Notes under the pieces: model-generated
Told to the model about the DNA's origin: nothing
Database searches by the model: none
The model's input: the letters and a program-made list of their open reading frames with translations, nothing else
Part shown: piece after piece, positions 16,715-24,583 of the stretch
Layout of the letters: each line of letters starts with the position of its first letter
Position numbering within the stretch: position 1 is the first letter of the stretch
Translations under genes and position numbers: made by a program
Source of the DNA: Chloroflexota bacterium
GTDB lineage: Bacteria > Chloroflexota > Dehalococcoidia > E44-bin15
Length of the DNA stretch: 64,000 nucleotides
Direction of reading: 5' to 3'
Assembly (NCBI GenBank): GCA_030604825.1
Contig: JAUVVB010000008.1
Coordinates: 1-64,000 of the forward strand

Positions 16715-16915
16715 CTATGCTACCTCCCGATCTTGATTGCGAACCTCTGGGGGGAGCAGATTGGGGATGGTATCCTCTATGGGATAGCTTACCGAGCAAC
16801 TGGCGCAATATAGGGAGCCTTTAACCACCTCCTTTTCATCCTCCTCCTCCGCGTTCAGCTGCAGGGGACCCTTGCAGAGCGGGCAAGCGAGGATTTCCAT
16901 GAGATCTTTTTTCAT
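16715..16915 (-). CDS. Trm112/YcaR-like zinc-ribbon protein
   Basis: 66 residues with ILACPLCKGPL and YCASCSVSYPI, two CxxC knuckles for one zinc, followed by the typical IPNLLP ending. Trm112-like proteins activate or stabilise SAM-dependent methyltransferases; the bacterial members are usually of unknown partner. No methyltransferase lies next to it. It is first in a two-gene transcript from a well-formed promoter. Confidence 0.82.
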   Translation of the reverse strand: MKKDLMEILACPLCKGPLQLNAEEEDEKEVVKGSLYCASCSVSYPIEDTIPNLLPPEVRNQDREVA

Positions 16916-16944
16916 CGTTCCCCCTATCGTTTCTCGCCGCTAGA

Positions 16945-16973
16945 ATTCTACTTCAAAGCCCTTGCTACGTCAA
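16945..16973 (-). promoter_or_regulatory. predicted promoter of the Trm112-like gene
   Basis: Minus strand: -35 TTGACG at 16968-16973, exactly 17 bp, then -10 TAGAAT at 16945-16950. It is divergent from the promoter that starts at 16990. Confidence 0.7.
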
Positions 16974-16989
16974 CATGAGCGCCTTTGCC

Positions 16990-17019
16990 TTGACAGTGCC
17001 CTCCCCCTGGGCATAGAAT
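16990..17019 (+). promoter_or_regulatory. predicted promoter of the nitronate monooxygenase pair
   Basis: Perfect -35 TTGACA at 16990-16995, 18 bp, -10 TAGAAT at 17014-17019. The start near 17026 leaves a leader of about 22 bases containing GAGGGAGGAAAG before the ATG at 17048. Confidence 0.72.
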
Positions 17020-17047
17020 GCTGAGAGCTAGCATAGAGGGAGGAAAG

Positions 17048-18010
17048 ATGAAAAGGACCAGGATCTGCCAGCTTCTGGGCATCGATTACCCCATAATCCA
17101 GGGAGGGATGACCTGGGTTGCCAATGCCGAGCTTGCCGCTGCCGTTTCCAGTGCCGGGGCGCTGGGCATCATCAGCCCCAACGCGGGGATGGAGCTTGAG
17201 GGGGACATGGTGGAGCACCTAAGGGGGCAGGTAAGAAAGGCGAAGAGCCTGACCGATAAGCCCTTCGCGGTAAACCTATCGGCACAGTTCCCGGAGGAGG
17301 ATTTCAGGAAGCTGGTTGGGGTGCTCACCGGGGAGGGGGTGAGGGTGGTGACGGTTTCGGCGGGAAGTCCCGCCCGTTATACCGGCCTGCTAAAGGATGC
17401 CGGGCTCACCGTGCTTCATGTGATTGCCTCGGTCAGGCATGCCAAGAGGGCGGAGGCGGAGGGGGTGGATGCGGTCATCGCCGAGGGTTACGAGGCCGGC
17501 GGTCACAATGGCCTTGATGAGCTACCCACCATGGTGCTTGTGCCCCAGGTGGTGGACACGGTGGATATCCCGGTGGTCGCTGCGGGAGGCATCGCCGATG
17601 CCCGGGGGGTTGCTGCTGCCTTTGCCGTGGGCGCTGAGGGGGTCCAGATGGGAACCCGATTTGTGGCCACCCACGAGTGCGTGGCCCACCCCAAATTCAA
17701 GGAAGGAATCGTGAACGCCTCGGACACGGGAACGGCGGTCACGGGGAGGAGGCTCGGCCCCTCCCGGGTGCTCAAGGGGGAGTGGGTATCGAAGCTTATG
17801 GAGGTGGAGGCTAAGGGGGCAACGGCGGAGGAGCTTCTGGTCTTCATCGAGCTGGGCAGGTCGCGAAAGGGGGAACTGGAAGGAGATCCGAGCGATGGCG
17901 AGGCATACTGCGGTGCCATAGCGGGGATGATCAATGAGATCGTGAGTGCTGCCGATGTGGTGAAGAGCATCGTTGATGGCTATTCTGAGGTAGTGGCCCG
18001 ATTGAGATAA
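17048..18010 (+). CDS. nitronate monooxygenase-like FMN protein, copy 1
   Basis: 320 residues. The family TIM barrel is seen in PIIQGGMTWVANAELAAAVS near the start, EGYEAGGHNG with the catalytic-type His, and the FMN phosphate loop AAGGIADARG plus GAEGVQMGTRF. Members oxidise nitronates or, as FabK, reduce enoyl-ACP; several are of unknown substrate. The ATG at 17048 follows a strong ribosome site; an ATG 10 codons earlier overlaps the leader. Followed after 24 bases by a close paralogue. Confidence 0.88.
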   Translation: MKRTRICQLLGIDYPIIQGGMTWVANAELAAAVSSAGALGIISPNAGMELEGDMVEHLRGQVRKAKSLTDKPFAVNLSAQFPEEDFRKLVGVLTGEGVRVVTVSAGSPARYTGLLKDAGLTVLHVIASVRHAKRAEAEGVDAVIAEGYEAGGHNGLDELPTMVLVPQVVDTVDIPVVAAGGIADARGVAAAFAVGAEGVQMGTRFVATHECVAHPKFKEGIVNASDTGTAVTGRRLGPSRVLKGEWVSKLMEVEAKGATAEELLVFIELGRSRKGELEGDPSDGEAYCGAIAGMINEIVSAADVVKSIVDGYSEVVARLR

Positions 18011-18034
18011 GCATAGGCTATCAGGAGGTGATAG

Positions 18035-18997
18035 GTGAAGAAAACGAGGCTTTGCCAGCTTTTGGGGATCGAGCATCCCATAATTCAAGGGGGGATGAGC
18101 CTCATTGCCAGTGCCGAGCTTGCTGCTGCAGTTTCCAATGCCGGAGGGCTGGGGATAATCAGCCCAAATGCCAGGGAGCCCGACTGGGGAAAGGTGGCCC
18201 ATAATCTCAGAGAGCAGATCGCAAAGGCCAAGGGGCTTACCGATAAGCCCTTTGGCGTCAATTTCTCCATCCAGCTCATCGGTGAAGATAGGACGCTTAT
18301 CGATACCGCCATTGAGCAGGGGGTCAGGGTGGTCACCGTGGGTGCGGGAAGCCCCGCCCTTCATACCAGGTATTTCAAGGAGCATGGGGTCAAGGTTCTC
18401 CATGTGGTAGCCTCGGTAAGGCATGCCAAAAGGGCAGAGGCGGAAGGGGTGGATGCGGTCATCGCCGAGGGCTACGAGTCCGGGGGGCTCAACAGCCCTG
18501 ATGAGCTCACCACCTTTGTCCTGGTGCCCCAGGTGGTGGACGCGGTGGATATTCCTGTGGTGGCTGCGGGAGGCATCGCCGATGCCCGGGGATTTGTCGC
18601 TGCCCTTGCCCTGGGCGCTGAGGGGGTCCAGATGGGAACCCGCTTTATCCCCACCCGGGAATGCATCGCCAGCGAAAACTACAAAAAGGCCATTCTGGAA
18701 GCTATCGACACCAGCACCGTGATCATGGGGAGGAGGCTCATCCCCACCAGGGCGCTCAAGAACGAGCTCACCAAGGAGGTGCTGGAGAAGGAGGCTGCCG
18801 GTGCCTCTCCCCAAGAGCTGCTATCCATCCTGGCTCCGGGCCTGACCGCGGCAGCGGCGCTCGAGGGCGACATGGTTCATGGTCAGGTGCTGAGTGGCGC
18901 CGTAGCCGGGATGATCAATGAGATCGTGAGTGCCGGCGACGTGGTGAGAAGCATCATGGAGGGCTATGACCGGATAGTGGCGGGCTTGAAGGATTAG
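18035..18997 (+). CDS. nitronate monooxygenase-like FMN protein, copy 2 (His replaced)
   Basis: 320 residues from GTG at 18035 with AGGAGGTGAT upstream. Aligned by eye with copy 1 along its whole length, with long identical stretches such as SVRHAKRAEAEGVDAVIAEG. The flavin loops AAGGIADARG and GAEGVQMGTRF are intact. The catalytic-type GGHNG has become GGLNS, so the usual active-site base is missing. It may have a changed reaction, a structural role or a different substrate. It ends 4 bases before the converging sbcD gene. Confidence 0.87.
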   Translation: MKKTRLCQLLGIEHPIIQGGMSLIASAELAAAVSNAGGLGIISPNAREPDWGKVAHNLREQIAKAKGLTDKPFGVNFSIQLIGEDRTLIDTAIEQGVRVVTVGAGSPALHTRYFKEHGVKVLHVVASVRHAKRAEAEGVDAVIAEGYESGGLNSPDELTTFVLVPQVVDAVDIPVVAAGGIADARGFVAALALGAEGVQMGTRFIPTRECIASENYKKAILEAIDTSTVIMGRRLIPTRALKNELTKEVLEKEAAGASPQELLSILAPGLTAAAALEGDMVHGQVLSGAVAGMINEIVSAGDVVRSIMEGYDRIVAGLKD

Positions 18998-19001
18998 CCG
19001 A

Positions 19002-20231
19002 TTACTCCTCAGCCTTGCTTTCTCCGATAAGCCTCTCCCCATACTCCAGGAGCACCTTGGGGTCAATGTCTGGCTTCTTGGTCTCCAGATAGGCTTTCAG
19101 CGCCTCAAGGGGTGTCATCCCCTCGGCGGAAAGCCCGCTCAGCCGGGGGCGGTGCTCCCGCTGCACATCCCGGGCGATGGCGGCGATGAAATGGGCATCC
19201 TTCAATGCCCTCCGAATCTCCCCCTCCTGAAGCATCCCCTCCAGCCCCTCCGGGATCTGGACCTGAAGTCGAACTATGCTGTCCTTTATCCTGTGCCGGG
19301 CGATGGCGCGCAGCACTGCGGCGGTGGGGTCGGGCTCTTGGGCAGAGATATCAACCTTGATGGTGAGAAATGGGCGCGCCTTGACGGAATGGAATTCAAA
19401 GGACGTCCGCCTTTCAGCCCCCTGCTCTATTTCAACGATATAGAACCCCTTTTCATCCCCCTCCTCGCTGAAGTCGATGCGCTCCAGGCTTCCTGAGTAG
19501 ACCACCGGCGGGCTCTGGGAGAGGACCTGTCGCCTGTGGATGTGGCCCAGGGCGACATAATCGAAGGCGGGGTCGGCCACCACGCTGGGGAGGAGCGTGT
19601 AGTCGCGGCCCATCATCATCCCCCTCTCCGAGCCCATTTGAGCACCGTGCACCAGGACATGCGCTGCCAGGATAGCGGGCAGTTCTGGGTCCAGCGCCTC
19701 GACCGCGGCCTTCAGGTATTGGGTCAATCTCTCCGCAATCCTCTCGTTTACCTCATCCAGGGTGAGGTTTTTCGTCTCCTCCCTAGAGAGCAGCCCGCTT
19801 CTCTTGGCCCAGGGCAGGGCCACGATCTGGAGAGGCCCGCTTTTGGTGTCGATCCTGTAGGTGCCAGCCTTACTGGCCACGGTAACGTTCTCTATCGCCA
19901 GGGTGTCGAATATCTCTATGGAGGTGGCGCGCCAGAAGGCGCTGGGCTGATCGTGGTTGCCGATGAGGAGGAAGACGGGTATGCCCCCTGATGCCAGCTT
20001 CCAGATGCGCCTGGCAAACTCCCGCTGCTGGGTCTGGGAGGGCTCGCGGCTCTTGTAGGCGTCGCCGCAGAAGAGCACCAACTCAACCTTTTCGCTCAGG
20101 GCGTATTCCACCACCTCATCGAAGGTGGAGAGGAAATCGTGGAGCCGCCATGAGAGCCCGGTCTCGGGATCGATGCCCCCGCTGTAGTTCTCCACCCCCA
20201 GGTGCAGGTCGGCGAAATGAAGGACTTTCAT
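19002..20231 (-). CDS. sbcD: SbcD/Mre11-type DNA nuclease subunit
   Basis: 409 residues. Phosphoesterase motifs are FADLHLG, FCGDAY, IGNHDQPSAFW, AAHVLVHG and GHIHRRQ, in Mre11/SbcD order, followed by a cap and a C-terminal region that would bind an SbcC/Rad50 ATPase. The complex opens hairpins and trims DNA ends. No sbcC is next to it. Its ribosome site is poor (GGAGG about 16 bases away), while the duplicated 5' fragment upstream at 20684 keeps a better spaced AAGGA. Confidence 0.9.
   Translation of the reverse strand: MKVLHFADLHLGVENYSGGIDPETGLSWRLHDFLSTFDEVVEYALSEKVELVLFCGDAYKSREPSQTQQREFARRIWKLASGGIPVFLLIGNHDQPSAFWRATSIEIFDTLAIENVTVASKAGTYRIDTKSGPLQIVALPWAKRSGLLSREETKNLTLDEVNERIAERLTQYLKAAVEALDPELPAILAAHVLVHGAQMGSERGMMMGRDYTLLPSVVADPAFDYVALGHIHRRQVLSQSPPVVYSGSLERIDFSEEGDEKGFYIVEIEQGAERRTSFEFHSVKARPFLTIKVDISAQEPDPTAAVLRAIARHRIKDSIVRLQVQIPEGLEGMLQEGEIRRALKDAHFIAAIARDVQREHRPRLSGLSAEGMTPLEALKAYLETKKPDIDPKVLLEYGERLIGESKAEE
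20186..20231. repeat. 46-bp direct repeat, copy within the start of sbcD
   Basis: This is the first 46 bp of the functional sbcD gene. A copy differing at three positions lies at 20639-20684 in the same orientation. The PAS gene lies exactly between the two copies. Confidence 0.85.
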
Positions 20232-20235
20232 GTCG

Positions 20236-20622
20236 TCAATCCAAAAGCCTCCTCTCGCCCTCTATCGTCTTGATGTCGGTTATATCCTGGGTGACCTCCA
20301 GGCAGCCGATGTAGCTTCCCGATTTGTCCCGGACGGGGAAGTAGCGTATCAATATCATCCGCCCCTTGAGGTTGATCCAGAATTGGGCGACATCCCTTTT
20401 TCCTGCCCGAAAATCTTCCAGTATTTGATTTACCACGTGCACGCTTTCCTGGGGATGACAGTTCTGGACCTTCATGCCGATGACGGAAGGGGTCCTTCTG
20501 AAGATGCGCTGGTCTCCCTTGCTATAGTACCTTACCACATCGTCCTTATCCACAAAGGAGACCTCAACCGGCAGCGCATCAAAGATGGCGGCGATGGTCT
20601 CAGTTGACAGTTTGTCCAGCAT
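20236..20622 (-). CDS. single PAS-domain protein
   Basis: 128 residues forming one PAS fold. FDALPVEVSFVDKDDVVRYY, then VIGMKVQNCHPQ and a C-terminal YIGCLEVTQDITDIK are typical of the PAS domain seen in DUF438-type and sensor proteins. There is no output domain, so it may bind a small ligand or haem and act through a partner. AGGAGG precedes the ATG. It is inserted between a 15-codon remnant of sbcD and intact sbcD. Confidence 0.82.
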   Translation of the reverse strand: MLDKLSTETIAAIFDALPVEVSFVDKDDVVRYYSKGDQRIFRRTPSVIGMKVQNCHPQESVHVVNQILEDFRAGKRDVAQFWINLKGRMILIRYFPVRDKSGSYIGCLEVTQDITDIKTIEGERRLLD

Positions 20623-20636
20623 GGTGCTCCTCCTTG

Positions 20637-20684
20637 TCAGTTCTCCACCCCCAGGTGCAGGTCGGCAAAATGAATGATTTTCAT
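20637..20684 (-). pseudogene. 15-codon remnant of the sbcD 5' end
   Basis: ATG at 20684 opens a frame reading MKIIHFADLHLGVEN and then TGA; the real SbcD begins MKVLHFADLHLGVEN. AAGGAATT stands just upstream, so the remnant, not the intact gene, keeps the better start signal. The last base of the GIY-YIG stop is 6 bases before it. It is best read as the former sbcD start, cut off when the PAS gene arrived. Confidence 0.8.
20639..20684. repeat. 46-bp direct repeat, remnant copy
   Basis: Second copy of the repeat at 20186-20231, with 43 of 46 bases the same. It marks the far end of the PAS-gene insertion. Confidence 0.85.
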
Positions 20685-20690
20685 AATTCC

Positions 20691-21086
20691 TTAGTTAGCT
20701 CCCCGGGTCATTCGAGGCAGGCTTGCATTGCCTGGGGGAAGTTCCCAATGCTCCTCCTCGCACTCCCTCAGTCTGTCGGCTTCCAAGCGCCTTGCTGTGG
20801 GGCCGTTTGCCAGTGTTGCATAGCGGAACTCAAGAGCATGACCTGCTTGACGCAGCCACTTCTCTGCTCTACTGAGATACCTGTCAGGCTTACCAATGCG
20901 CTCGTCAAGGAGTCTTTTCTTAAGGCTGGGCGTAGCTGAGCCAATATAGATTATCGAGGAAGAGCCCCTGAGCCTGCCAAATTCGAAATCCGTCCGTACT
21001 TCATAGATGCCAGGGGAGTTGGGCACAGGCACCTTTAGCGACTGCAAATCTAGCGGATGCCATTCAGACCACCTGGTTATGCTCAT
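20691..21086 (-). CDS. single-domain GIY-YIG nuclease-like protein
   Basis: 131 residues. GIYEVR (about 27) and IIYIGSA (about 46) are the GIY and YIG strands. KKRL supplies the usual Arg, and LEADRLRECEEEHWELPPGN the metal-binding Glu and final Asn region, so the active site looks complete. Small proteins of this kind occur alone in many genomes; substrates are mostly unknown. It is less G+C-rich than sbcD and glyS, and lies 53 bases after the HEPN-like gene. Confidence 0.8.
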   Translation of the reverse strand: MSITRWSEWHPLDLQSLKVPVPNSPGIYEVRTDFEFGRLRGSSSIIYIGSATPSLKKRLLDERIGKPDRYLSRAEKWLRQAGHALEFRYATLANGPTARRLEADRLRECEEEHWELPPGNASLPRMTRGAN

Positions 21087-21139
21087 CTAACACCTCCCGA
21101 GAGGGCAGAATCCGAACTTTTCTCGCTCTTTAGTTTGTG

Positions 21140-21721
21140 TTAGGCTTGGCCAGAAGGAGAGTCAGTTTGATTTACACCATACCAACGCCAGGTTAGCCTC
21201 CTTGTAAATTCGAGGAATTTCAGCGCTTGACTTTTCATCGACCCGCCAAAGTTACCTAAGTAAAGACTTGGCAACACCTGTAGTATGACATCGTCTACGC
21301 TTGAATAAAAGCTTTTTGCTATCTCAGTAAGCTTGCCAGCATTAGCGTGAGTTAGAGCGTTTCGAATTTGTCTTAAGGTGTCAATGCTCCTTTTGTCATC
21401 GCCGTTAATTATCCCAAACTTACGACATAGCCTAGTTTTCTCATCCAGCGTAAGGCACTCTACTACCTCCTGCGTGGCTTTAAAATTCCTAACCAGCGCG
21501 TCAGCGAGTGCCAATTCTACCATGGTGGCAGAAAGAAAAAGAACGCCAACGAAATGGCCGCTTATATACATATCGATAGCTTGACCGCTATAGTCCCAAA
21601 TCAACTGCGGGAGTCCCCCTCTGTATTCGATGGGACTTAGTTCATTTCGCCTAGCTATTCTGTCTTCCAGAGTTTCGGCATCCCTCTTTTTTAGATTTTC
21701 TCGAAATTCGTTATCATTCAT
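21140..21721 (-). CDS. HEPN-like protein, unknown function
   Basis: 193 residues, mostly helical, not assigned to a named family. RQIRNALTHA near residue 118 fits the R-x4-H motif of HEPN ribonucleases and nucleic-acid-binding helical bundles. The preceding helices (SGHFVGVLFLSATMVELALADAL split by a Gly turn) are amphipathic. Its low G+C and position beside a GIY-YIG gene between two duplicated gene fragments point to an accessory origin. An RNase or toxin role is only a suggestion. Confidence 0.72.
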   Translation of the reverse strand: MNDNEFRENLKKRDAETLEDRIARRNELSPIEYRGGLPQLIWDYSGQAIDMYISGHFVGVLFLSATMVELALADALVRNFKATQEVVECLTLDEKTRLCRKFGIINGDDKRSIDTLRQIRNALTHANAGKLTEIAKSFYSSVDDVILQVLPSLYLGNFGGSMKSQALKFLEFTRRLTWRWYGVNQTDSPSGQA

Positions 21722-21866
21722 AAGTTACTCCTTGATGGGTTTTGAATCTCGTTTCATCCGCGATTAAGGAGGCACTTTGATTCTTAAGTTCGCGCTGTTT
21801 TAGCTTCATCCAGATACAAAACAACGCCGTTTTCCTCCCCAAGGAGTGCTCGAAATTCTTTCGCTT

Positions 21867-21915
21867 ACCCCTCAAAGCCCAGCCAGTAGCTGCCGCCGGG
21901 GGGGAGGACTTCCAG
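21867..21915 (-). pseudogene. duplicated 3' tail of glyS (49-bp repeat copy)
   Basis: This stretch repeats 22481-22529, the last codons of glyS, with one mismatch in 49 bases. On the minus strand it still reads [16 protein letters not shown] and a stop (TAA here, TAG in glyS). It lies just downstream of the DinB gene, so DinB is enclosed by two copies of the glyS end. No function of its own is expected. Confidence 0.85.
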
Positions 21916-21924
21916 CGCCCAAGA

Positions 21925-22443
21925 TTATTTGTCTTGACCCCTCGCCAGCCCCCGTATGTAGGCTATTTGGCCCACGTGCTGAGCTAACTCGCAGAGCAGA
22001 TGGCCTATCAGGTTGCCGATGGCAACTTCGCCGAAGATGCGGGATTTCACTATCTCATCGAATTTGGCAGGGTCGAGCTGGCGCACGTAGTCCAGAGTTC
22101 GAACTCGCACTGCCTCCCCATAGGCAAGGAGGTCGCGCAGCTGGACGGCGGGGAAGCTGTCCACCTGCTCGGCGGTATAGCCGTAGCCGGTAATTCTGGG
22201 ATCATCAGGCAGGTTCAGCTTCTCATGCCATTTCTCCGACTCCCAGACCTGAGGTGTGCGCTGGAACATGTACTGGAAAAACCAGTCCTCCACTCGCAGC
22301 ATATGCCACAGAATGAAGGCGATATGGTTTGCTCCGGGCTGCGGCTGCCACATCAGCTCTTCCTGACTCAGTCCGTCCACCGCCTGGATGAGGGCTGCCT
22401 GCGTATCGTTCAGGCCCTGCAGGATAGAATCCTTCACCTCCAT
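21925..22443 (-). CDS. DinB-family (four-helix) protein
   Basis: 172 residues from the second ATG (22443), which sits 6 bases after AGGAGG; the first ATG touches that site. DinB/YfiT-like four-helix bundle with the metal-binding histidines in FILWHMLRVEDW (about residue 48) and in ELAQHVGQI near the C-terminus. Such proteins are often thiol-dependent metalloenzymes (bacillithiol or mycothiol S-transferases, maleylpyruvate isomerases); this one has no evident partner thiol pathway. Bounded by direct repeats of the glyS end. Confidence 0.83.
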   Translation of the reverse strand: MEVKDSILQGLNDTQAALIQAVDGLSQEELMWQPQPGANHIAFILWHMLRVEDWFFQYMFQRTPQVWESEKWHEKLNLPDDPRITGYGYTAEQVDSFPAVQLRDLLAYGEAVRVRTLDYVRQLDPAKFDEIVKSRIFGEVAIGNLIGHLLCELAQHVGQIAYIRGLARGQDK

Positions 22444-22478
22444 CTTCATCCTCCTTGAGCAGGTTTCGAACTCGCCCC

Positions 22479-23837
22479 CTACCCCTCAAAGCCCAGCCAG
22501 TAGCTGCCGCCGGGGGGCAGGACTTCCAGGGGCTCGCCGCTTAGCTTGGCCTCAAGGCTTTCCTTCAGCTCCGCCAGCGGCACCCGAATCTGCTTCATGC
22601 TGTCCCTCTCCCTTATGGTTACCTGGTTGTCCTCCAGCGATTGGAAATCTATGGTGATACAGAAGGGGGTGCCGATCTCATCCTGCCTGCGATAGCGTCT
22701 GCCGATGCTCTGGGCATCATCGTACTGGGTCATGAAGCACTGGCGCAGGTCGGCGTAAACATCCTTGGCCATGGGGATCAGCGCCTCGTTCCGGCTCAGG
22801 GGGAGGACGGCAACCTTTACCGGTGCCAGGTCGGGGTGGAGGCGGAGCAGCACCCTGATCTCCTCCTTATCCGGCTCCTCATCGTAGGCATCGATGAGGA
22901 AGGCGAGGGCAGAGCGGTCCACCCCTGCCGAGGGCTCGATGACATAGGGGAGGTAACGTTCTTCCGTATCCGGGTCGTAGTAGCTGAGGTCCTTGCCGCT
23001 ATACTGGGAGTGCCGGGCAAGGTCGAAGTCTCCCCTGTTGGCGATGCCCTCCAGCTCCGCCCATCCCATGGGGTAGAGGTACTCGATATCGTAGCAGGCG
23101 CGGGCGTAGTGGGCCAGCTCATCCTGGGAGTGCTCCCTGAGGCGGAGGTTCTCCCCCTTGATGCCCAGCTTGATATACCAGTTCAAGCGCTCATCAAGCC
23201 AGTACTTAAGCCACTGCTCATCGGTTCCCGGCTTGACGAAGAACTCCACCTCCATCATCTCGAACTCGCGGGTTCTGAAAGTGAAGTTGCCTACGGTGAT
23301 CTCGTTCCTGAAGGCCTTGCCGATCTGGGCGATGCCGAAGGGCAGCTTCTTCCTTGATGTGTCCATCACATTGGCGAAGTTGACGAAAATTCCCTGTGCC
23401 GTCTCGGGGCGAAGGTAAACCGTCTGCGCCTCGTCCTCAACGGAGCCGAAGAGGGTCTTGAACATCAGGTTGAACATTCGGGGCTCGGTGAGCTCGCCGC
23501 CGCAGGCGGGGCACTTGCCATCCTTGGCCTCATCGGCGCGCCAGCGCTGGTGGCACGACTTGCACTCCACCAATGGGTCCTTAAATCCCTCCACATGCCC
23601 GCTGGCAACCCATGTCTGGGGGTGCATCAGGACGCTGGAGTCCAGACCCACCATATCATCCCTTTGCTGGACCATGCAGCGCCACCAGGCTGCCTTGACG
23701 TTGTTCTTAAGCTCCACCCCCAGCGGTCCATAGTCCCAGCAGGCGGAGAGCCCACCATAGATCTCGCTGGACTGGAAGATGAAGCCGCGCCGCTTACACA
23801 GGGAGGCCAACTTTTCCAGGTCTACTTTGCTTCCCAC
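22479..23837 (-). CDS. glyS: glycyl-tRNA synthetase (single-chain, class II)
   Basis: 452 residues from GTG at 23837, with GAGG 7 bases upstream; a TTG two codons earlier sits too close to it. Class II motifs are seen in [29 protein letters not shown] with [16 protein letters not shown], and [11 protein letters not shown] zinc insertion carries CKSCHQRW and CPACGGEL. The C-terminal anticodon domain is complete. This is the alpha2 form used by many Gram-positives and Chloroflexota instead of the alpha-beta form. Confidence 0.95.
   Translation of the reverse strand: MGSKVDLEKLASLCKRRGFIFQSSEIYGGLSACWDYGPLGVELKNNVKAAWWRCMVQQRDDMVGLDSSVLMHPQTWVASGHVEGFKDPLVECKSCHQRWRADEAKDGKCPACGGELTEPRMFNLMFKTLFGSVEDEAQTVYLRPETAQGIFVNFANVMDTSRKKLPFGIAQIGKAFRNEITVGNFTFRTREFEMMEVEFFVKPGTDEQWLKYWLDERLNWYIKLGIKGENLRLREHSQDELAHYARACYDIEYLYPMGWAELEGIANRGDFDLARHSQYSGKDLSYYDPDTEERYLPYVIEPSAGVDRSALAFLIDAYDEEPDKEEIRVLLRLHPDLAPVKVAVLPLSRNEALIPMAKDVYADLRQCFMTQYDDAQSIGRRYRRQDEIGTPFCITIDFQSLEDNQVTIRERDSMKQIRVPLAELKESLEAKLSGEPLEVLPPGGSYWLGFEG
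22481..22529. repeat. 49-bp direct repeat, copy within the end of glyS
   Basis: The true glyS terminus, matching 21867-21915 at 48 of 49 positions and in the same orientation. The interval between the copies is the DinB gene and its flanks (22480 down to 21916). Confidence 0.85.
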
Positions 23838-23882
23838 CTTCAATCCTCAAGGTAATGCTTTTTGATAGCAGGGGCTTAGCAA

Positions 23883-23921
23883 AAATTACCAGTTTTCCCG
23901 CCAAATGTCAAAGGCTTGACA
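23883..23921. promoter_or_regulatory. glyS promoter and palindrome of back-to-back -35 boxes
   Basis: Minus strand: TTGACA at 23906-23911, 17 bp, TAATTT at 23883-23888, serving glyS. The -35 forms a perfect inverted repeat with a second TTGACA on the plus strand (23916-23921): TGTCAA-AGGC-TTGACA. The plus-strand box points to the hydrolase gene, though its -10 is poor. The palindrome could also be a repressor site. Confidence 0.5.
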
Positions 23922-23951
23922 CAGGGAGGGGAATAGCGAAAAATAGGGGTG

Positions 23952-24581
23952 ATGATTTTAAAGGCGCTTTTCGACCTGGGCCCCTTTGCCTCCAATTGCT
24001 ACATCGTGGGCGCGGAGGCTACAAAGGAAGGGATGATCATCGACCCCGGTGCCGAGGCCGATACCATCCTGGAAAATGTGCGTCAGCTTGGACTTGACAT
24101 AAAGCTCATCGTGGCCACCCACACCCACATCGATCACATCGCTGCCCTTAAAGCGGTCAAGCAGGCTACCGACGCCCCATTTGCCATCCATGAAGCTGAG
24201 GGGGGCAGGGTGATGCAGGGAATGGCTCGAATGATGGGAATACTGATGACCAGGTCGCTTTCGCCGCCGCCAAAGCCAGACCGGCTGCTGACGGATGGCG
24301 AATCCATCGAGATTGGCGACCTCAGTTTCGCCGTTATCCATACCCCGGGTCACAGCCCAGGCGGGATCTCCCTCTATGGGCATGGGGTGGTCTTCTCCGG
24401 GGACACCCTGTTTAACCTCGGCATTGGCCGATACGACATGCCTGGGTGCAGCTACACAAAGCTGATGGATAGCCTAGAGAAGCTCATGTCCTTGCCCGAT
24501 GAGACCGTAGTCCTCCCCGGGCATGGCCCCCAGACCACCATCGCCACGGAGCGCAAATATAACCCCTTCTTACGCGACTAG
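23952..24581 (+). CDS. metallo-beta-lactamase-fold hydrolase (glyoxalase II-like)
   Basis: 209 residues from ATG at 23952 (a GTG one codon earlier overlaps the ribosome site). Metal motif THTHIDHI, then HTPGHSPGG, GDTLFNLGIGR and final PGHGPQT, the full ligand set of the glyoxalase II-like group. NCYIV near residue 16 is usual. Likely a thioester or similar hydrolase; the substrate cannot be read from sequence. It is a single gene that ends 2 bases before the converging hppA. Confidence 0.88.
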   Translation: MILKALFDLGPFASNCYIVGAEATKEGMIIDPGAEADTILENVRQLGLDIKLIVATHTHIDHIAALKAVKQATDAPFAIHEAEGGRVMQGMARMMGILMTRSLSPPPKPDRLLTDGESIEIGDLSFAVIHTPGHSPGGISLYGHGVVFSGDTLFNLGIGRYDMPGCSYTKLMDSLEKLMSLPDETVVLPGHGPQTTIATERKYNPFLRD

Positions 24582-24583
24582 CC

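Noticed and set aside
17522-18814. 430-residue minus-strand frame across both nitronate-monooxygenase genes
   Set aside because: It is a mirror of the two paralogues, spans their gap and shows internal repetition only because they are repeats.
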